Origin: Candidatus Omnitrophota bacterium
GTDB taxonomy: Bacteria > Ratteibacteria > UBA8468 > B48-G9 > DTJG01
DNA length: 52,800 bases
Assembly: GCA_023485205.1 (NCBI GenBank)
Contig: JAMCZX010000024.1
Span: 1-52,800, forward strand
Reading direction: 5' to 3'
Shown: one piece after another, positions 16,388 through 25,661 of the stretch
Position numbering within the stretch: position 1 is the first letter of the stretch
Layout: each line of letters opens with the position of its first letter
Notes under the pieces: model-generated
Database searches by the model: none
Told to the model about the DNA's origin: nothing
Seen by the model: the letters and a program-made list of their open reading frames with translations, nothing else
Program-made: the position numbers and the translations under genes

Positions 16388-18760
16388 ATGGAACTATTTA
16401 TTATAGACGCAAGCTACATAATGTATAGGTCGTTTTATGCCATAAAAAACTTTACGACCTCTACGGGTCAGCCCACAAATGCCATATATGGTTTTGTATC
16501 TACGCTATTGAAAATCTTAAAGGAAAACGATGCCCGATACATAATAATGGCATTTGACATGAAAGGACCAACCTTCAGACATAAAATGTTTGAAGAATAT
16601 AAAATTACAAGAAAACCAATGCCTGATGAACTTTCCGGCCAGATTCCATTTATCAGGGAGATTGTCCATGATTTTGGCATACCCATAATGGAAAAAGAAG
16701 GATATGAAGCTGATGACATAATTGCAAGCATAACGGAAAAATTCAGGACTGATGTGGATAAGATAACCATAATAACCGGGGATAAAGACCTCTTTCAGCT
16801 CTTAAAGCCAAACATAAAAATTCTGAACCCTGCAACATGGAAAACAACAGATGAAAAAACCTTTGAAGAAAATTACGGATTTAAAACAATCAATATTCCT
16901 GATTTTCTTTCACTTACCGGTGATGTCTCTGACAATATCCCTGGAGTAAAAGGCATTGGAGAAAAAACAGCCGTAAAATTAATACGACAATTTTCAACAA
17001 TTGAAAATATCTATGAAAACCTTGAAAAAATCACTCCGGATTCTGTCAGGGAAAAACTTATTTCAGGCAAAGACTTTGCTTTTTTGAGCAAGAAACTGCT
17101 AAATCTTAGAAAAGACATTGATATTGATGCTGACATAAATTCTTTTAAAACAGATGAGCCTGACAAAAAGGCACTTGGTGAAATCTTTCAAAAACTTGAA
17201 TTTAAAAAATTTTCAGCTCCTGTAAATGAAATATTTTTTGAGGAAACAGAGGAATTTTTTGCTTTTGGAGACAACGTTTATAAATTTTCTGATGTTAAAA
17301 AAGAGCCTGGGGAATTTAAAAACCTGTGTGAAAATCCATCCATACTTAAAATCGGTAAAAACATAAAGGAAAAAATTAAATTCTTTTCATCAGACAATAT
17401 AAATCTTTCCGGTCCGTATTTTGACATGGAGATCGCTTCATTTTTAACCAACTATGTAAGCCAACAGCAGGATATTCTTTTCCAATGGAGGGATTACTGT
17501 GAAAAAATTAAAGATGAAGAAGTGGAGGACCTGTTTTACAATATTGAAATGCCCATGATTGAGGTTCTTTTCCGGATGGAGGAAAGAGGGCTTCTTCTTG
17601 ACACCCAATACCTTCATACCCTTGAAAAAGATTTTTCTTTTAAAGTATCAGAATTGACGGAAAAGATTTACGCCATTTCCGGGGAAGTCTTTAACATCAA
17701 TTCGCCACAACAGTTATCCAACGTACTTTTTGAAAGATTAAAACTGCCAAAATCAAAAAAAATAAAAACAGGGTATTCCACTGATGTCAACGCTCTTTTA
17801 AAACTAAAAAATATGCATCCCATTATTCCTTTATTGCTTGAATACAGAGAGGACACAAAGCTAAAAACAACATATATTGATACTTTTCTGGCAATGGCAG
17901 ACAAAAAAACAAACAGAATATACACAAACTTTAGCCAGACGTCAACATCAAGCGGAAGGCTTGCCTGTTATAATCCAAACCTTCAGACGCTTCCGGTAAG
18001 GACAGAAAAGGGTGGGATGATTAGAAAAGCAATTATTCCACCGGATGATGCCTTTCTTTATTCTTTTGATTATAACCAGATTGAACTGCGTATCCTTGCC
18101 CATTTTTCTGAAGATAAATTTCTTATGGATGCTTTTTCAAAAAACAGGGATGTGCATCTTGAAACTGCAAGGATTCTGTTTCCCGCGCAGTTTGACAGTA
18201 TATTCCAGGAGGAAAACACCTCCTCTTTAAGAAGAATTGCAAAGACAATAAATTTTGGGATTATGTATGGCATGGGAAGTTATGCATTATCAGAACAACT
18301 CAGTTGTTCTGTAGAGGAGGCGCAGTCATTTATAGACAGCTATTTTTTAAAATTTTCAGGAGTTAAAAAATACATTAACGACGTAATAGAGTCCGCAGAA
18401 AAAAATGGTTATGTGCAGACGTTATCCGGGAGAAAAAGACGTATCCCGGAAATAAAAAGCGAAAACAGGAACCAGAGGGAATTCGGGAAACGGGTTGCAA
18501 TTAATATGCCTGTCCAGGGTTCAGCCTCTGACATAATAAAAATTGCAATGTTAAAAATATATGATAAAATTAAAAAAGAGAAGCTCAAAAGCAGGCTTAT
18601 ATTACAGGTGCACGATGAACTTGTTTTTGAAATATATGAAAAAGATAAAGACGTTGTGGGGGAAATAAAACAGATAATGGAAAACGCTTATACCCTTAAC
18701 GTGCCTGTAACAGTGGACGTTGAAAAAGGTAAAAACTACCTTGAGCTAAAAAAAATTTGA
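16388..18760 (+). CDS. polA: DNA polymerase I
   Basis: 790 residues, shorter than the about 930 of E. coli PolA. The 5'-3' exonuclease (1-285) keeps its acidic sites (IIDASYIMYR, YEADDIIASI, ITGDKDLFQL) and the helix-hairpin-helix DNIPGVKGIGEKTA. The middle region (about 290-400) is short and I cannot find the acidic residues of a working 3'-5' proofreading site, as in Taq-type enzymes. The polymerase part has motif A DYNQIELRILAHF (about 560), motif B RRIAKTINFGIMYGMG (about 614) and motif C LQVHDELVFE (about 739). It functions in gap filling and primer removal. It begins 14 bp after gspM with no clear ribosome site, so it may be transcribed from the secretion operon. Confidence 0.96.
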   Translation: MELFIIDASYIMYRSFYAIKNFTTSTGQPTNAIYGFVSTLLKILKENDARYIIMAFDMKGPTFRHKMFEEYKITRKPMPDELSGQIPFIREIVHDFGIPIMEKEGYEADDIIASITEKFRTDVDKITIITGDKDLFQLLKPNIKILNPATWKTTDEKTFEENYGFKTINIPDFLSLTGDVSDNIPGVKGIGEKTAVKLIRQFSTIENIYENLEKITPDSVREKLISGKDFAFLSKKLLNLRKDIDIDADINSFKTDEPDKKALGEIFQKLEFKKFSAPVNEIFFEETEEFFAFGDNVYKFSDVKKEPGEFKNLCENPSILKIGKNIKEKIKFFSSDNINLSGPYFDMEIASFLTNYVSQQQDILFQWRDYCEKIKDEEVEDLFYNIEMPMIEVLFRMEERGLLLDTQYLHTLEKDFSFKVSELTEKIYAISGEVFNINSPQQLSNVLFERLKLPKSKKIKTGYSTDVNALLKLKNMHPIIPLLLEYREDTKLKTTYIDTFLAMADKKTNRIYTNFSQTSTSSGRLACYNPNLQTLPVRTEKGGMIRKAIIPPDDAFLYSFDYNQIELRILAHFSEDKFLMDAFSKNRDVHLETARILFPAQFDSIFQEENTSSLRRIAKTINFGIMYGMGSYALSEQLSCSVEEAQSFIDSYFLKFSGVKKYINDVIESAEKNGYVQTLSGRKRRIPEIKSENRNQREFGKRVAINMPVQGSASDIIKIAMLKIYDKIKKEKLKSRLILQVHDELVFEIYEKDKDVVGEIKQIMENAYTLNVPVTVDVEKGKNYLELKKI

Positions 18761-18786
18761 CAGGCAAAACAATATATTATATTCTA

Positions 18787-18816
18787 TTTACACATTAAGA
18801 CTTTTTAAAGTATAAT
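18787..18816 (+). promoter_or_regulatory. Promoter of the H-X-DG prepilin gene
   Basis: TTTACA at 18787-18792, an 18-bp spacer and TATAAT at 18811-18816. The strong ribosome site AAGGAGGTGA (18826-18835) precedes ATG 18842. With the terminator at 19566-19599 this marks a separate, probably highly expressed, single-gene unit. Confidence 0.7.
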
Positions 18817-18841
18817 ATAACAAAGAAGGAGGTGAGAAAAG

Positions 18842-19540
18842 ATGAAAAAACAAGGTTTTACACTCATAGAGTTGTTGGTGGTCATAGCAATCATAGCAAT
18901 TCTGGCTGCTATGTTACTGCCTGCACTCGCAAGAGCAAGAGAACAGGCAAGGAGAGCAATCGGGCTTGCCAACCAGAACCAGATAATGCTGGGTATAAAG
19001 ATGTATTCACAGGACTGGAATGAGATGTATCCTGTTGGCTGGTTAGCGTCACAGGGTGCAACAAGTGGAGGTGACCAGTCAGCAGCAGGCGCACTCAGTG
19101 TTTTATACCCCCAGTATGTGTCTGATGCAAAGATTTTCATTGACCCGGATGACCCTTCTCATTACGCACCTGTTATCAACGGTGAATGGTCATGGAATGT
19201 AACCACTGGGAATCCACTAGATGATCAGACTGGTTATACATCAGGAAATGGAGATTCCTATGCCTATGCGATTAACTGCGGTGAAATGACAGGTGTCAAC
19301 ACTGCTATTCTTGTTGATAGGGCAGGATTAAGTGGAGCATGGACCTTTTCCATATTGCAAAGTAGTGGTGTAACAAATGGGAGTAATACACAGCTTCTGC
19401 ATGGTAATGATGGGGTTAATGCAACATTTGTAGATGGACATGACCAATGGGTTCCAGTGGAAGACGTTAAGGGTGTGAGCGGTCTTATTCCAAACTGGCA
19501 GAATTACTCAAATGTAGCAGGTTACATAGTAAACCCATAA
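18842..19540 (+). CDS. Prepilin with C-terminal H-X-DG motif
   Basis: 232 residues. The leader MKKQG is followed by [20 protein letters not shown], a canonical prepilin/pseudopilin N-terminus with Glu5. The globular domain ends with [19 protein letters not shown], close to the H-X9-DG processing-associated motif common in Planctomycetes, Lentisphaerae and related phyla (here ten residues separate H and DG). It has its own promoter, a near-perfect Shine-Dalgarno sequence and a strong terminator, so it is an independently and probably strongly expressed pilin or secreted pseudopilin. It sits between the secretion operon/polA and the TPR glycosyltransferase array, so it could be the array's substrate (inference). 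Confidence 0.85.
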   Translation: MKKQGFTLIELLVVIAIIAILAAMLLPALARAREQARRAIGLANQNQIMLGIKMYSQDWNEMYPVGWLASQGATSGGDQSAAGALSVLYPQYVSDAKIFIDPDDPSHYAPVINGEWSWNVTTGNPLDDQTGYTSGNGDSYAYAINCGEMTGVNTAILVDRAGLSGAWTFSILQSSGVTNGSNTQLLHGNDGVNATFVDGHDQWVPVEDVKGVSGLIPNWQNYSNVAGYIVNP

Positions 19541-19565
19541 GATATTTTCTTCTTAAGTGAACTAT

Positions 19566-19599
19566 AAAAAAGCCGAGGATTTAATCCTCGGCTTTTTTT
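19566..19599 (+). terminator. Rho-independent terminator after the prepilin gene
   Basis: A perfect 10-bp stem AGCCGAGGAT (19571-19580) / ATCCTCGGCT (19584-19593) with a 3-nt loop, followed by seven T. A-run upstream and T-run downstream would make it work on both strands. Confidence 0.93.
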
Positions 19600-19635
19600 A
19601 TTTTCATCAAGATGATAGTATAATAAGGGATATAA

Positions 19636-21657
19636 ATGAAAAAAATATTATTCTTTCTTTTAATCCTTTTACCTTTTTGGGCCTATTCCAATTCCCTGTT
19701 TAATCACTTTTTAAGGGATGATATTGGTCTTATTGTTAATAATCCATTTATTAAAAACTTTAAATTTCTTCCTATGTACTTCAAGACAGGCATTTTTTAC
19801 GCATCAAATACTAATACTGCTACACCATCTAATTTTTACAGACCCATGCAGACAATCCTTTATGCCATTATCTATCATATATTTGGATTAAACGTGGTGC
19901 CATACCACCTTTTAAATATCTTTCTGCATATTGGAAATGCCATCCTGATCTATATATTATTGAAAAAAATATACCCGGAAAACATTTCTTTTTTATCGTC
20001 TCTTTTATGGGCAATACATCCTATACAAACAGAGGCGATAACTTATGTATCAGGGACAGCAGACCCGCTATGCCTGTTTTGGACACTGCTGACTATTTTA
20101 TTTTTTTCAAGCCGTAGATATATCCTTTCTCTTATTTTCTTTGTTTTATCCTTTTTATCCAAAGAGACAGCGGTTCTTACCCCTTTTCTGCTCCTTATTT
20201 ATGAACATGCCAGAAACTCATCTTCAGTATTATCTTCTTATTCAGGCAGGGATGACATTAAAATAGAAGATGGATATAAAAAGAAGTGGTGGACATTTAT
20301 CTTTTTTTACATATCCTTAATATATGGAATACTGCGGCTCACAATATTAAAATTTGCCATTATTGGTGAAGATTCCGCATTCCTTCCAAGGTTTTTCACA
20401 AGTTTCAAGGCATTTTTTCTTTATATATGGACACTTGTTTTTCCTTTTGTTCTTGGCATAGGAAGAGAAATCCCCTATGTTTCTTCTTTTTTTTCAAATA
20501 TAAAAGACCCTTATTTTATTGCAGGTTTTATCTTGTTTGCTGCTTTTTTATTTTTCTTATGGAAAAAAAGAAAGAATCCCTATATACTTTTTGCAGGCTC
20601 ATGGTTTTTTATAAGCTATTCAATTGTTTCAGACATTGCTCTGCCTGTAAATGGAAACTTCAGGGAACACTGGATGTATACGCCATCCATTGGATTTTTT
20701 ATTCTTTTTATATTGGGATATGAGAAATTAAAAGATAAGATTATCCTGAAATTTAAAAAATTCCCATCATTAAAAAAATATGCTTATGTTCCGCTGTTCA
20801 TTATTTTTGTTTTATATGGAACAAGGACGTTCATTAAAAATTTTGACTGGAGGAACCAAAAAGTGCTTGTCATGACTTCTTTAAAACATGCCCCATATTC
20901 GCCATTATTACACCGGTGGTATGGTGATATACTTCTTGGTGAGAGGAAATACAAGGAAGCTCTTTCAGAATTCAGGTATTCTTATGCCCTTAATTCTGAT
21001 AATCCTCTTCCATATTTTATTAATACAGCTAATACATATCTGTATATGAAAAATTATAAAATGGCTGGGAAATACTGGAAAAAAATCCTGAAAATCCAGC
21101 CTGACAATGTTTTTGCTCTTTATGGTATTTCTGTTATGCTTGAAAAAACCGGGCATACTGGTAAAAGTATAAATTTATTGAAAGCAGTTATCAGAAAACA
21201 TCGTTTTTTGGAGTTTCCATATCATCGTCTTGGTATAATATATTTTGAAAAAAATGATTATCAGGATGCGGAGAAATACTTGAAATCCGCTATTGGACTA
21301 AATCCTCAGGATAGTACGGCTCATTGTTTTTTGGGCCTGATATTTATGAAACAACATAATTATCCATCCGCTTTGAGCCAGATGCGTACTGCCACTGAAT
21401 TAAACCCTGAAAATCCAACATTTTTACTGGATACTGCAAGACTATGCCAGATTTTACATATTAATGAAAAAGCCATTGTATATTTTAAAAAATATCTGTC
21501 TATATATCCAGGCAATATATCGGTTTTGAATGACATGGCAATATCCCTTTTTATTACAGGAAATAAGCAGTCCGCCATTAATATATGGGAGGGGATATTG
21601 AAAAAATACCCTGATTATAAAGAAGCAAAAATAAATCTTGAAAAGACACTTAAATAA
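19636..21657 (+). CDS. TMTC-like TPR membrane protein, A-type (A1)
   Basis: 673 residues. The N-terminal half has about ten membrane helices and the GT-C-like pair D28-D29 in LFNHFLRDDI just after the first helix. It also has the WAIHPIQTEAITYVSGTADP motif near 130 that marks TMTC/DUF1736-like proteins. The C-terminal half (about 440-673) is a series of TPR repeats, for example ALSEFRYSYALNSDNPLPYF and YPSALSQMRTATELNPENP. GT-C enzymes use lipid-linked sugars and face the periplasm; TMTC members O-glycosylate proteins in eukaryotes, while bacterial functions are unproven. It is paired with the B-type gene 14 bp downstream. Its copy A2 has exactly the same length and an almost identical N-terminal half. 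Confidence 0.75.
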   Translation: MKKILFFLLILLPFWAYSNSLFNHFLRDDIGLIVNNPFIKNFKFLPMYFKTGIFYASNTNTATPSNFYRPMQTILYAIIYHIFGLNVVPYHLLNIFLHIGNAILIYILLKKIYPENISFLSSLLWAIHPIQTEAITYVSGTADPLCLFWTLLTILFFSSRRYILSLIFFVLSFLSKETAVLTPFLLLIYEHARNSSSVLSSYSGRDDIKIEDGYKKKWWTFIFFYISLIYGILRLTILKFAIIGEDSAFLPRFFTSFKAFFLYIWTLVFPFVLGIGREIPYVSSFFSNIKDPYFIAGFILFAAFLFFLWKKRKNPYILFAGSWFFISYSIVSDIALPVNGNFREHWMYTPSIGFFILFILGYEKLKDKIILKFKKFPSLKKYAYVPLFIIFVLYGTRTFIKNFDWRNQKVLVMTSLKHAPYSPLLHRWYGDILLGERKYKEALSEFRYSYALNSDNPLPYFINTANTYLYMKNYKMAGKYWKKILKIQPDNVFALYGISVMLEKTGHTGKSINLLKAVIRKHRFLEFPYHRLGIIYFEKNDYQDAEKYLKSAIGLNPQDSTAHCFLGLIFMKQHNYPSALSQMRTATELNPENPTFLLDTARLCQILHINEKAIVYFKKYLSIYPGNISVLNDMAISLFITGNKQSAINIWEGILKKYPDYKEAKINLEKTLK

Positions 21658-21671
21658 ATATAGGAGAAGCC

Positions 21672-23738
21672 ATGAATATCAAAAACCTTAATAATAAAAG
21701 AAATATAATTATAATTCTTTTGGCAGTAATAGCAGTCTATGTAAATTCAATTTTTAATCCTTTTATCTTTGATGATATGTTGCTTGTTGTTGATAATCCC
21801 TATATAAAAAATTTTGCAAACTTTCCTTATTATTTTAATCATGATTTATTTATGAATGGGAAATCAATTTTTTATAGACCTATGCAAATAATCTTATATG
21901 CTGTTATCTATCATTTTTTTGGACTAAATATAGTTTCTTATCATCTTTTAAATATCTTTCTGCATATTGGAAATGCCATACTGATTTATGTTCTGTTAAA
22001 AAAATTATATCCGCAAAGAATTTCTTTTTTTGTGGCTCTTTTATGGGCAATCCATCCCATACAAACTCAGGCAGTAACATATATATCAGGGACAGCGGAC
22101 CCGCTATGCCTGTTTTGGACACTGTTGACTATTTTATTTTTTTCAAGCCGCAGATATATTTTTTCTTTTTTTTCATTTATTTTTGCTCTTTTGTCCAAAG
22201 AAACAGCAATTCTTACTCCGTTTTTAATATATATTTATGAATATGCAAGGGTTTCATCTGCAGGGTTGTTGCCTTCTTATAGATATGATTCTTTTAGAAT
22301 TTTTTCAATTCCACTTTATGAAGAGCATAAATCTGGTTTTAAACAAAAACCTTCAACAACTAAAATTTTATGGCTGTGCACTTTTCTTGGAGTGTCAATA
22401 TTATATAGTATTTTAAGGATTACCATATTAGTTCCATTTAAGCCGTCATCTATGGGCACAGTTCCATTTCTTTCAAGGTTTTACACAAGTTTTCATGCTT
22501 TTTTGCAATATATACAGCTTCTTATTTTTCCTGATATTCTTGCTATGGAAAGATATCTGCTTTATCTTAATACATGGAAAAATCCTGATTTTATAGCAGG
22601 ATTTATTTTCTTTATTTTATTTTTATACTGGCTTTATAAAGTAAGAAAAAATTATTATTTATTTTTTCCCGGTATATGGTTTTTACTTAATTATATAGCC
22701 ATTATGAATGTAATTATACCCCTTCGTTCAAATATTGCTGAAGAATGGATGTATACACCTTCAATTGGATTTTTTATTCTTTTTGTTCTTGTATATGATA
22801 GGATTAAGGATATTTTCCTTGTTAAACTAAAAACAAAAGGATTAACATCCGTAAAAATAAAAAAATATGTTTATATTCCTCTTATAATTATTTTTTGTCT
22901 CTATGGAGTCAGAACAGTTGTCAGGAATACAGACTGGAAAAATTCTATAGATTTCTATAAAAAAGCCATTGTGTATTTTCCATCTCAAAAGCTTTATAAC
23001 AATCTTGCCACAACCTATTTATCAGAACATAAATATCATAAAGCAATTAAATACTTTAAAATCACTCTTAAGTATAATCCGTATTTTTATAATGTTCTTA
23101 TTGGACTTGGGTCTTCTTATTTGGAACTTAAAAAATCAGAAAATGCAGAATTATACTATAAAAAAGCTATAAATGCAGATCCAGATTCTCCACTTGCTTA
23201 TGTTGGTTTGGCGCAAGTTTATATTGCTAAAAAGAATATAAAAAAAGAGAAAGAATACCTTGAAAAAGCAATACAGGTAGGTCCAGATTACTGGTTATCA
23301 TATTACTGGCTGGGTATTTTATACCTGAATCTGGGGGATTTAAATAATGCCTATTATAATCTTAGAAAATCTGTTATAATAAATCCTAATAATGCTCTTG
23401 TATATAATGAACTTGGAGTCTTATATGAGTATATAGGGCAGCCATATAAAGCTTTGGCTGAATTTAAAAAGGCTTATTCTATATATCCCCAAGATATAGA
23501 CATTATTATTAATTGTGCAGAAGTATATCAGGCTTTAGGTAATATGAAACAATCTCTTGTATATTATAGAAAAGCTCTTTATCTTTTACCTTCAAACCCT
23601 GTAATTTTAAATAAGATTGCAGTAGGTTTTGCTCTTTCAGGTAATAAACAACAGGCTATTAATATATGGGAAGCAATACTAAGAAAATATCCGGGTTTCA
23701 AGCCAGCACAAATAAATCTTGAAAGGGCCCTGAAATAA
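21672..23738 (+). CDS. TMTC-like TPR membrane protein, B-type (B1)
   Basis: 688 residues, paralogous to the preceding gene: D34-D35 in FNPFIFDDML, the WAIHPIQTQAVTYISGTADP motif, about ten membrane helices, then TPR repeats from about 440 (SEHKYHKAIKYFKITLKYNP, KALAEFKKAYSIYPQD, QAINIWEAILRKYPG). AGGAG precedes the ATG. Compared with A-type genes it has an extra soluble loop around 200-240. The start lies 14 bp after A1, so the two are co-transcribed. The same A-B spacing and offset recur 6,015 bp downstream (A2-B2). A palindrome and a full hairpin repeat follow. Likely role: inner-membrane glycosyltransferase or glycan-handling protein; substrate unknown. Confidence 0.75.
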   Translation: MNIKNLNNKRNIIIILLAVIAVYVNSIFNPFIFDDMLLVVDNPYIKNFANFPYYFNHDLFMNGKSIFYRPMQIILYAVIYHFFGLNIVSYHLLNIFLHIGNAILIYVLLKKLYPQRISFFVALLWAIHPIQTQAVTYISGTADPLCLFWTLLTILFFSSRRYIFSFFSFIFALLSKETAILTPFLIYIYEYARVSSAGLLPSYRYDSFRIFSIPLYEEHKSGFKQKPSTTKILWLCTFLGVSILYSILRITILVPFKPSSMGTVPFLSRFYTSFHAFLQYIQLLIFPDILAMERYLLYLNTWKNPDFIAGFIFFILFLYWLYKVRKNYYLFFPGIWFLLNYIAIMNVIIPLRSNIAEEWMYTPSIGFFILFVLVYDRIKDIFLVKLKTKGLTSVKIKKYVYIPLIIIFCLYGVRTVVRNTDWKNSIDFYKKAIVYFPSQKLYNNLATTYLSEHKYHKAIKYFKITLKYNPYFYNVLIGLGSSYLELKKSENAELYYKKAINADPDSPLAYVGLAQVYIAKKNIKKEKEYLEKAIQVGPDYWLSYYWLGILYLNLGDLNNAYYNLRKSVIINPNNALVYNELGVLYEYIGQPYKALAEFKKAYSIYPQDIDIIINCAEVYQALGNMKQSLVYYRKALYLLPSNPVILNKIAVGFALSGNKQQAINIWEAILRKYPGFKPAQINLERALK

Positions 23739-23740
23739 TA

Positions 23741-23758
23741 TTATACAATGTTGTATAA
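23741..23758 (+). promoter_or_regulatory. Perfect 8+2+8 palindrome, operator-like
   Basis: TTATACAA-TG-TTGTATAA two bases after the B1 stop codon. The symmetry is that of a dimeric regulator site. No T-run follows, so it is not a simple terminator. There is no second copy elsewhere that I can see. Confidence 0.35.
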
Positions 23759-23772
23759 GTAATATTAAAATG

Positions 23773-23933
23773 GTAAATACTCAGTGAACGGTGTTTGAGT
23801 TTGGATTGTCTTTGATCCTCCAAAAAGATTGGCGGAGAGAAGAGCAATCCAGAACTTATTTCCTACTTCAGCTCAGTAAATTATACCTGTCCGTCAATCT
23901 TTTTGGAGGAAACACTGTTTAGTGAATATTTAC
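23773..23933 (+). repeat. Dispersed hairpin repeat, full nested form (copy 4)
   Basis: 161 bp. Outer arms GTAAATACTCAGTGAACGGT and AAACACTGTTTAGTG...TTTAC are imperfect inverses. Inside lies the inner pair GTTTGGATTG / CAATCCAGAACTTAT, and between them a further inverted pair CCTCCAAAAAGATTGGCGG / CCGTCAATCTTTTTGGAGG. It separates B1 from the GT39-like gene. Confidence 0.85.
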
Positions 23934-23954
23934 TTAAAATGGCATAATAAATAG

Positions 23955-25661
23955 ATGAAAGAAATAAAAAAAATTATTCCGGTTGTTCTACTTCTTTTTG
24001 TTTTCTTTATAATAGAAATAAATATTATAAACAAAACATCCATTACAAATGATGAAACTGTCCATATTTTTGCAGGGTATTCCTATATAACCACACATAA
24101 TTTTTCCATTAACCCTGAACATCCGCCTCTTTGTAAAATATTGGCAGGACTCTCAATCCTGCATCTACATCCCAAACTACCATCTTTTGTCCATAAAAAT
24201 TTCAATAAATGGCTTGGAGGTGAATGGTCAGAAGGGGAAAGATTCTTTTTTAAAAATAAAGTGGAAATAAACCAGCTCTTATTCTGGGCGCGGCTTCCTA
24301 TGGTTTTTTTGTCTCTTATTCTTGGTTTTTTCATATTCTTATGGTCAAAAGAATTGTATGGATATTATGCAGGATTATTCTCTCTTTTTATATTTACATT
24401 CTGTCCAAACTTTCTTGCCCATAGCGCTCTTGTAACTACAGATACAGGTGAGGCTCTATTTGTTTTTCTGACAATATACATGTTTTATAAATATCTTTCC
24501 CAACAGAATAAATTATGGCTTTTATTTTTTGGTTTGTGCCTTGGTCTGGCGTTTGCAACAAAATTTACAACACCTGTTTTAATTCCCCCTGCTTTGCTGA
24601 CTATCTGTCTTTTTTTACTTACCAGGAAAGAATACAAGGATAAAATATCCACTCTTAAAAAACAGGTTTTTTCATTATATGGTCTGTTATGCATTATTAT
24701 CATTCCTTTTTTTGTTCTTTCCTCCTTTTACTTTTTTGTTCATACAGGAGAATTTTTTACAGGATTTCATAACGTTCTTTCAGAGGCTATTATAAAAACC
24801 CACATTTCTTTTCTTAATGGCAGGTTTTCATTAAAGGGTTTTAGAGGTTATTTTATTTTTGCCTTTCTTTACAAGACCCCTATTGCTTTTATTATTATGT
24901 TTCTGCTTGCCCTGTTTTTCAGCGAAAAAATTGAGGACAGGGAATATGTTCTTTTTATACCTGCAGTAATTCTCTTTATTCTTGCATCAATGAGCAAACT
25001 ACAGCTCGGGATTAGATATATCCTGCCACTTTATCCATTTCTATATATTTTTGCAGGGAAGATTGTCCCGTCTGTTATGAAAAGACATTTAAAATGGAAA
25101 ATAATTGTTGCTGCCTTGAGTTTGTGGTTTTGTATTACTTCCATCAGGATTATTCCCAATGACCTTTCGTATTTTAATAGATTGGCACAGGGTCCCAATA
25201 ATGGCTGGAAGTATTTAGTGGATTCCAACATTGATTGGGGCCAGAATTTAAAAGGGCTGAAAGTGTTTCTTAAAGAAAAAGGAAATCCCCCGCTTATATT
25301 AAGTTATTTTGGAAGTATAGACCCGTCTATTTATGGAATAAAATACCAGCCTCTTTTAATGCAGCAATATTCCGATGCGCAGAAATATACAGTCTCCATG
25401 TCTCAAAGGGAGTATCTTGCTATTAGTGTAAATAATTTACAGGGACTTGTATTTCCACCACAATTCAGGGATATTTTCAATTGGCTGAAACCAGTGCCGC
25501 CAGTGGCAAAAGCAGGATATTCAATCTTTATATATGATATTACAGGCAACAATTTTATAAGAAATAACCTTGCAATTCTTTATGAATTGGCAGGTCATCC
25601 TGGAGAAGCGAAAATTCAGGAGCAGACAATAATAAGGATACAAAAACTCCATGGTAAATAA
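23955..25661 (+). CDS. GT39/ArnT-like glycosyltransferase
   Basis: 568 residues with about eleven membrane helices and no TPR part. The first periplasmic loop has the acidic pair D33-E34 (TNDETVHIFAGY) and the NPEHPPLCKILAGL motif typical of protein-O-mannosyltransferase-like GT39/ArnT enzymes. These move a sugar from polyprenyl phosphate to protein or lipid on the outer face of the inner membrane. The C-terminal periplasmic part includes LAQGPNNGWKYLVDSNIDWGQNL, commonly seen in this subfamily. It overlaps the A2 gene by 11 bp, so transferase and TPR proteins are probably made together. Donor and acceptor cannot be told from sequence. Confidence 0.85.
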   Translation: MKEIKKIIPVVLLLFVFFIIEINIINKTSITNDETVHIFAGYSYITTHNFSINPEHPPLCKILAGLSILHLHPKLPSFVHKNFNKWLGGEWSEGERFFFKNKVEINQLLFWARLPMVFLSLILGFFIFLWSKELYGYYAGLFSLFIFTFCPNFLAHSALVTTDTGEALFVFLTIYMFYKYLSQQNKLWLLFFGLCLGLAFATKFTTPVLIPPALLTICLFLLTRKEYKDKISTLKKQVFSLYGLLCIIIIPFFVLSSFYFFVHTGEFFTGFHNVLSEAIIKTHISFLNGRFSLKGFRGYFIFAFLYKTPIAFIIMFLLALFFSEKIEDREYVLFIPAVILFILASMSKLQLGIRYILPLYPFLYIFAGKIVPSVMKRHLKWKIIVAALSLWFCITSIRIIPNDLSYFNRLAQGPNNGWKYLVDSNIDWGQNLKGLKVFLKEKGNPPLILSYFGSIDPSIYGIKYQPLLMQQYSDAQKYTVSMSQREYLAISVNNLQGLVFPPQFRDIFNWLKPVPPVAKAGYSIFIYDITGNNFIRNNLAILYELAGHPGEAKIQEQTIIRIQKLHGK

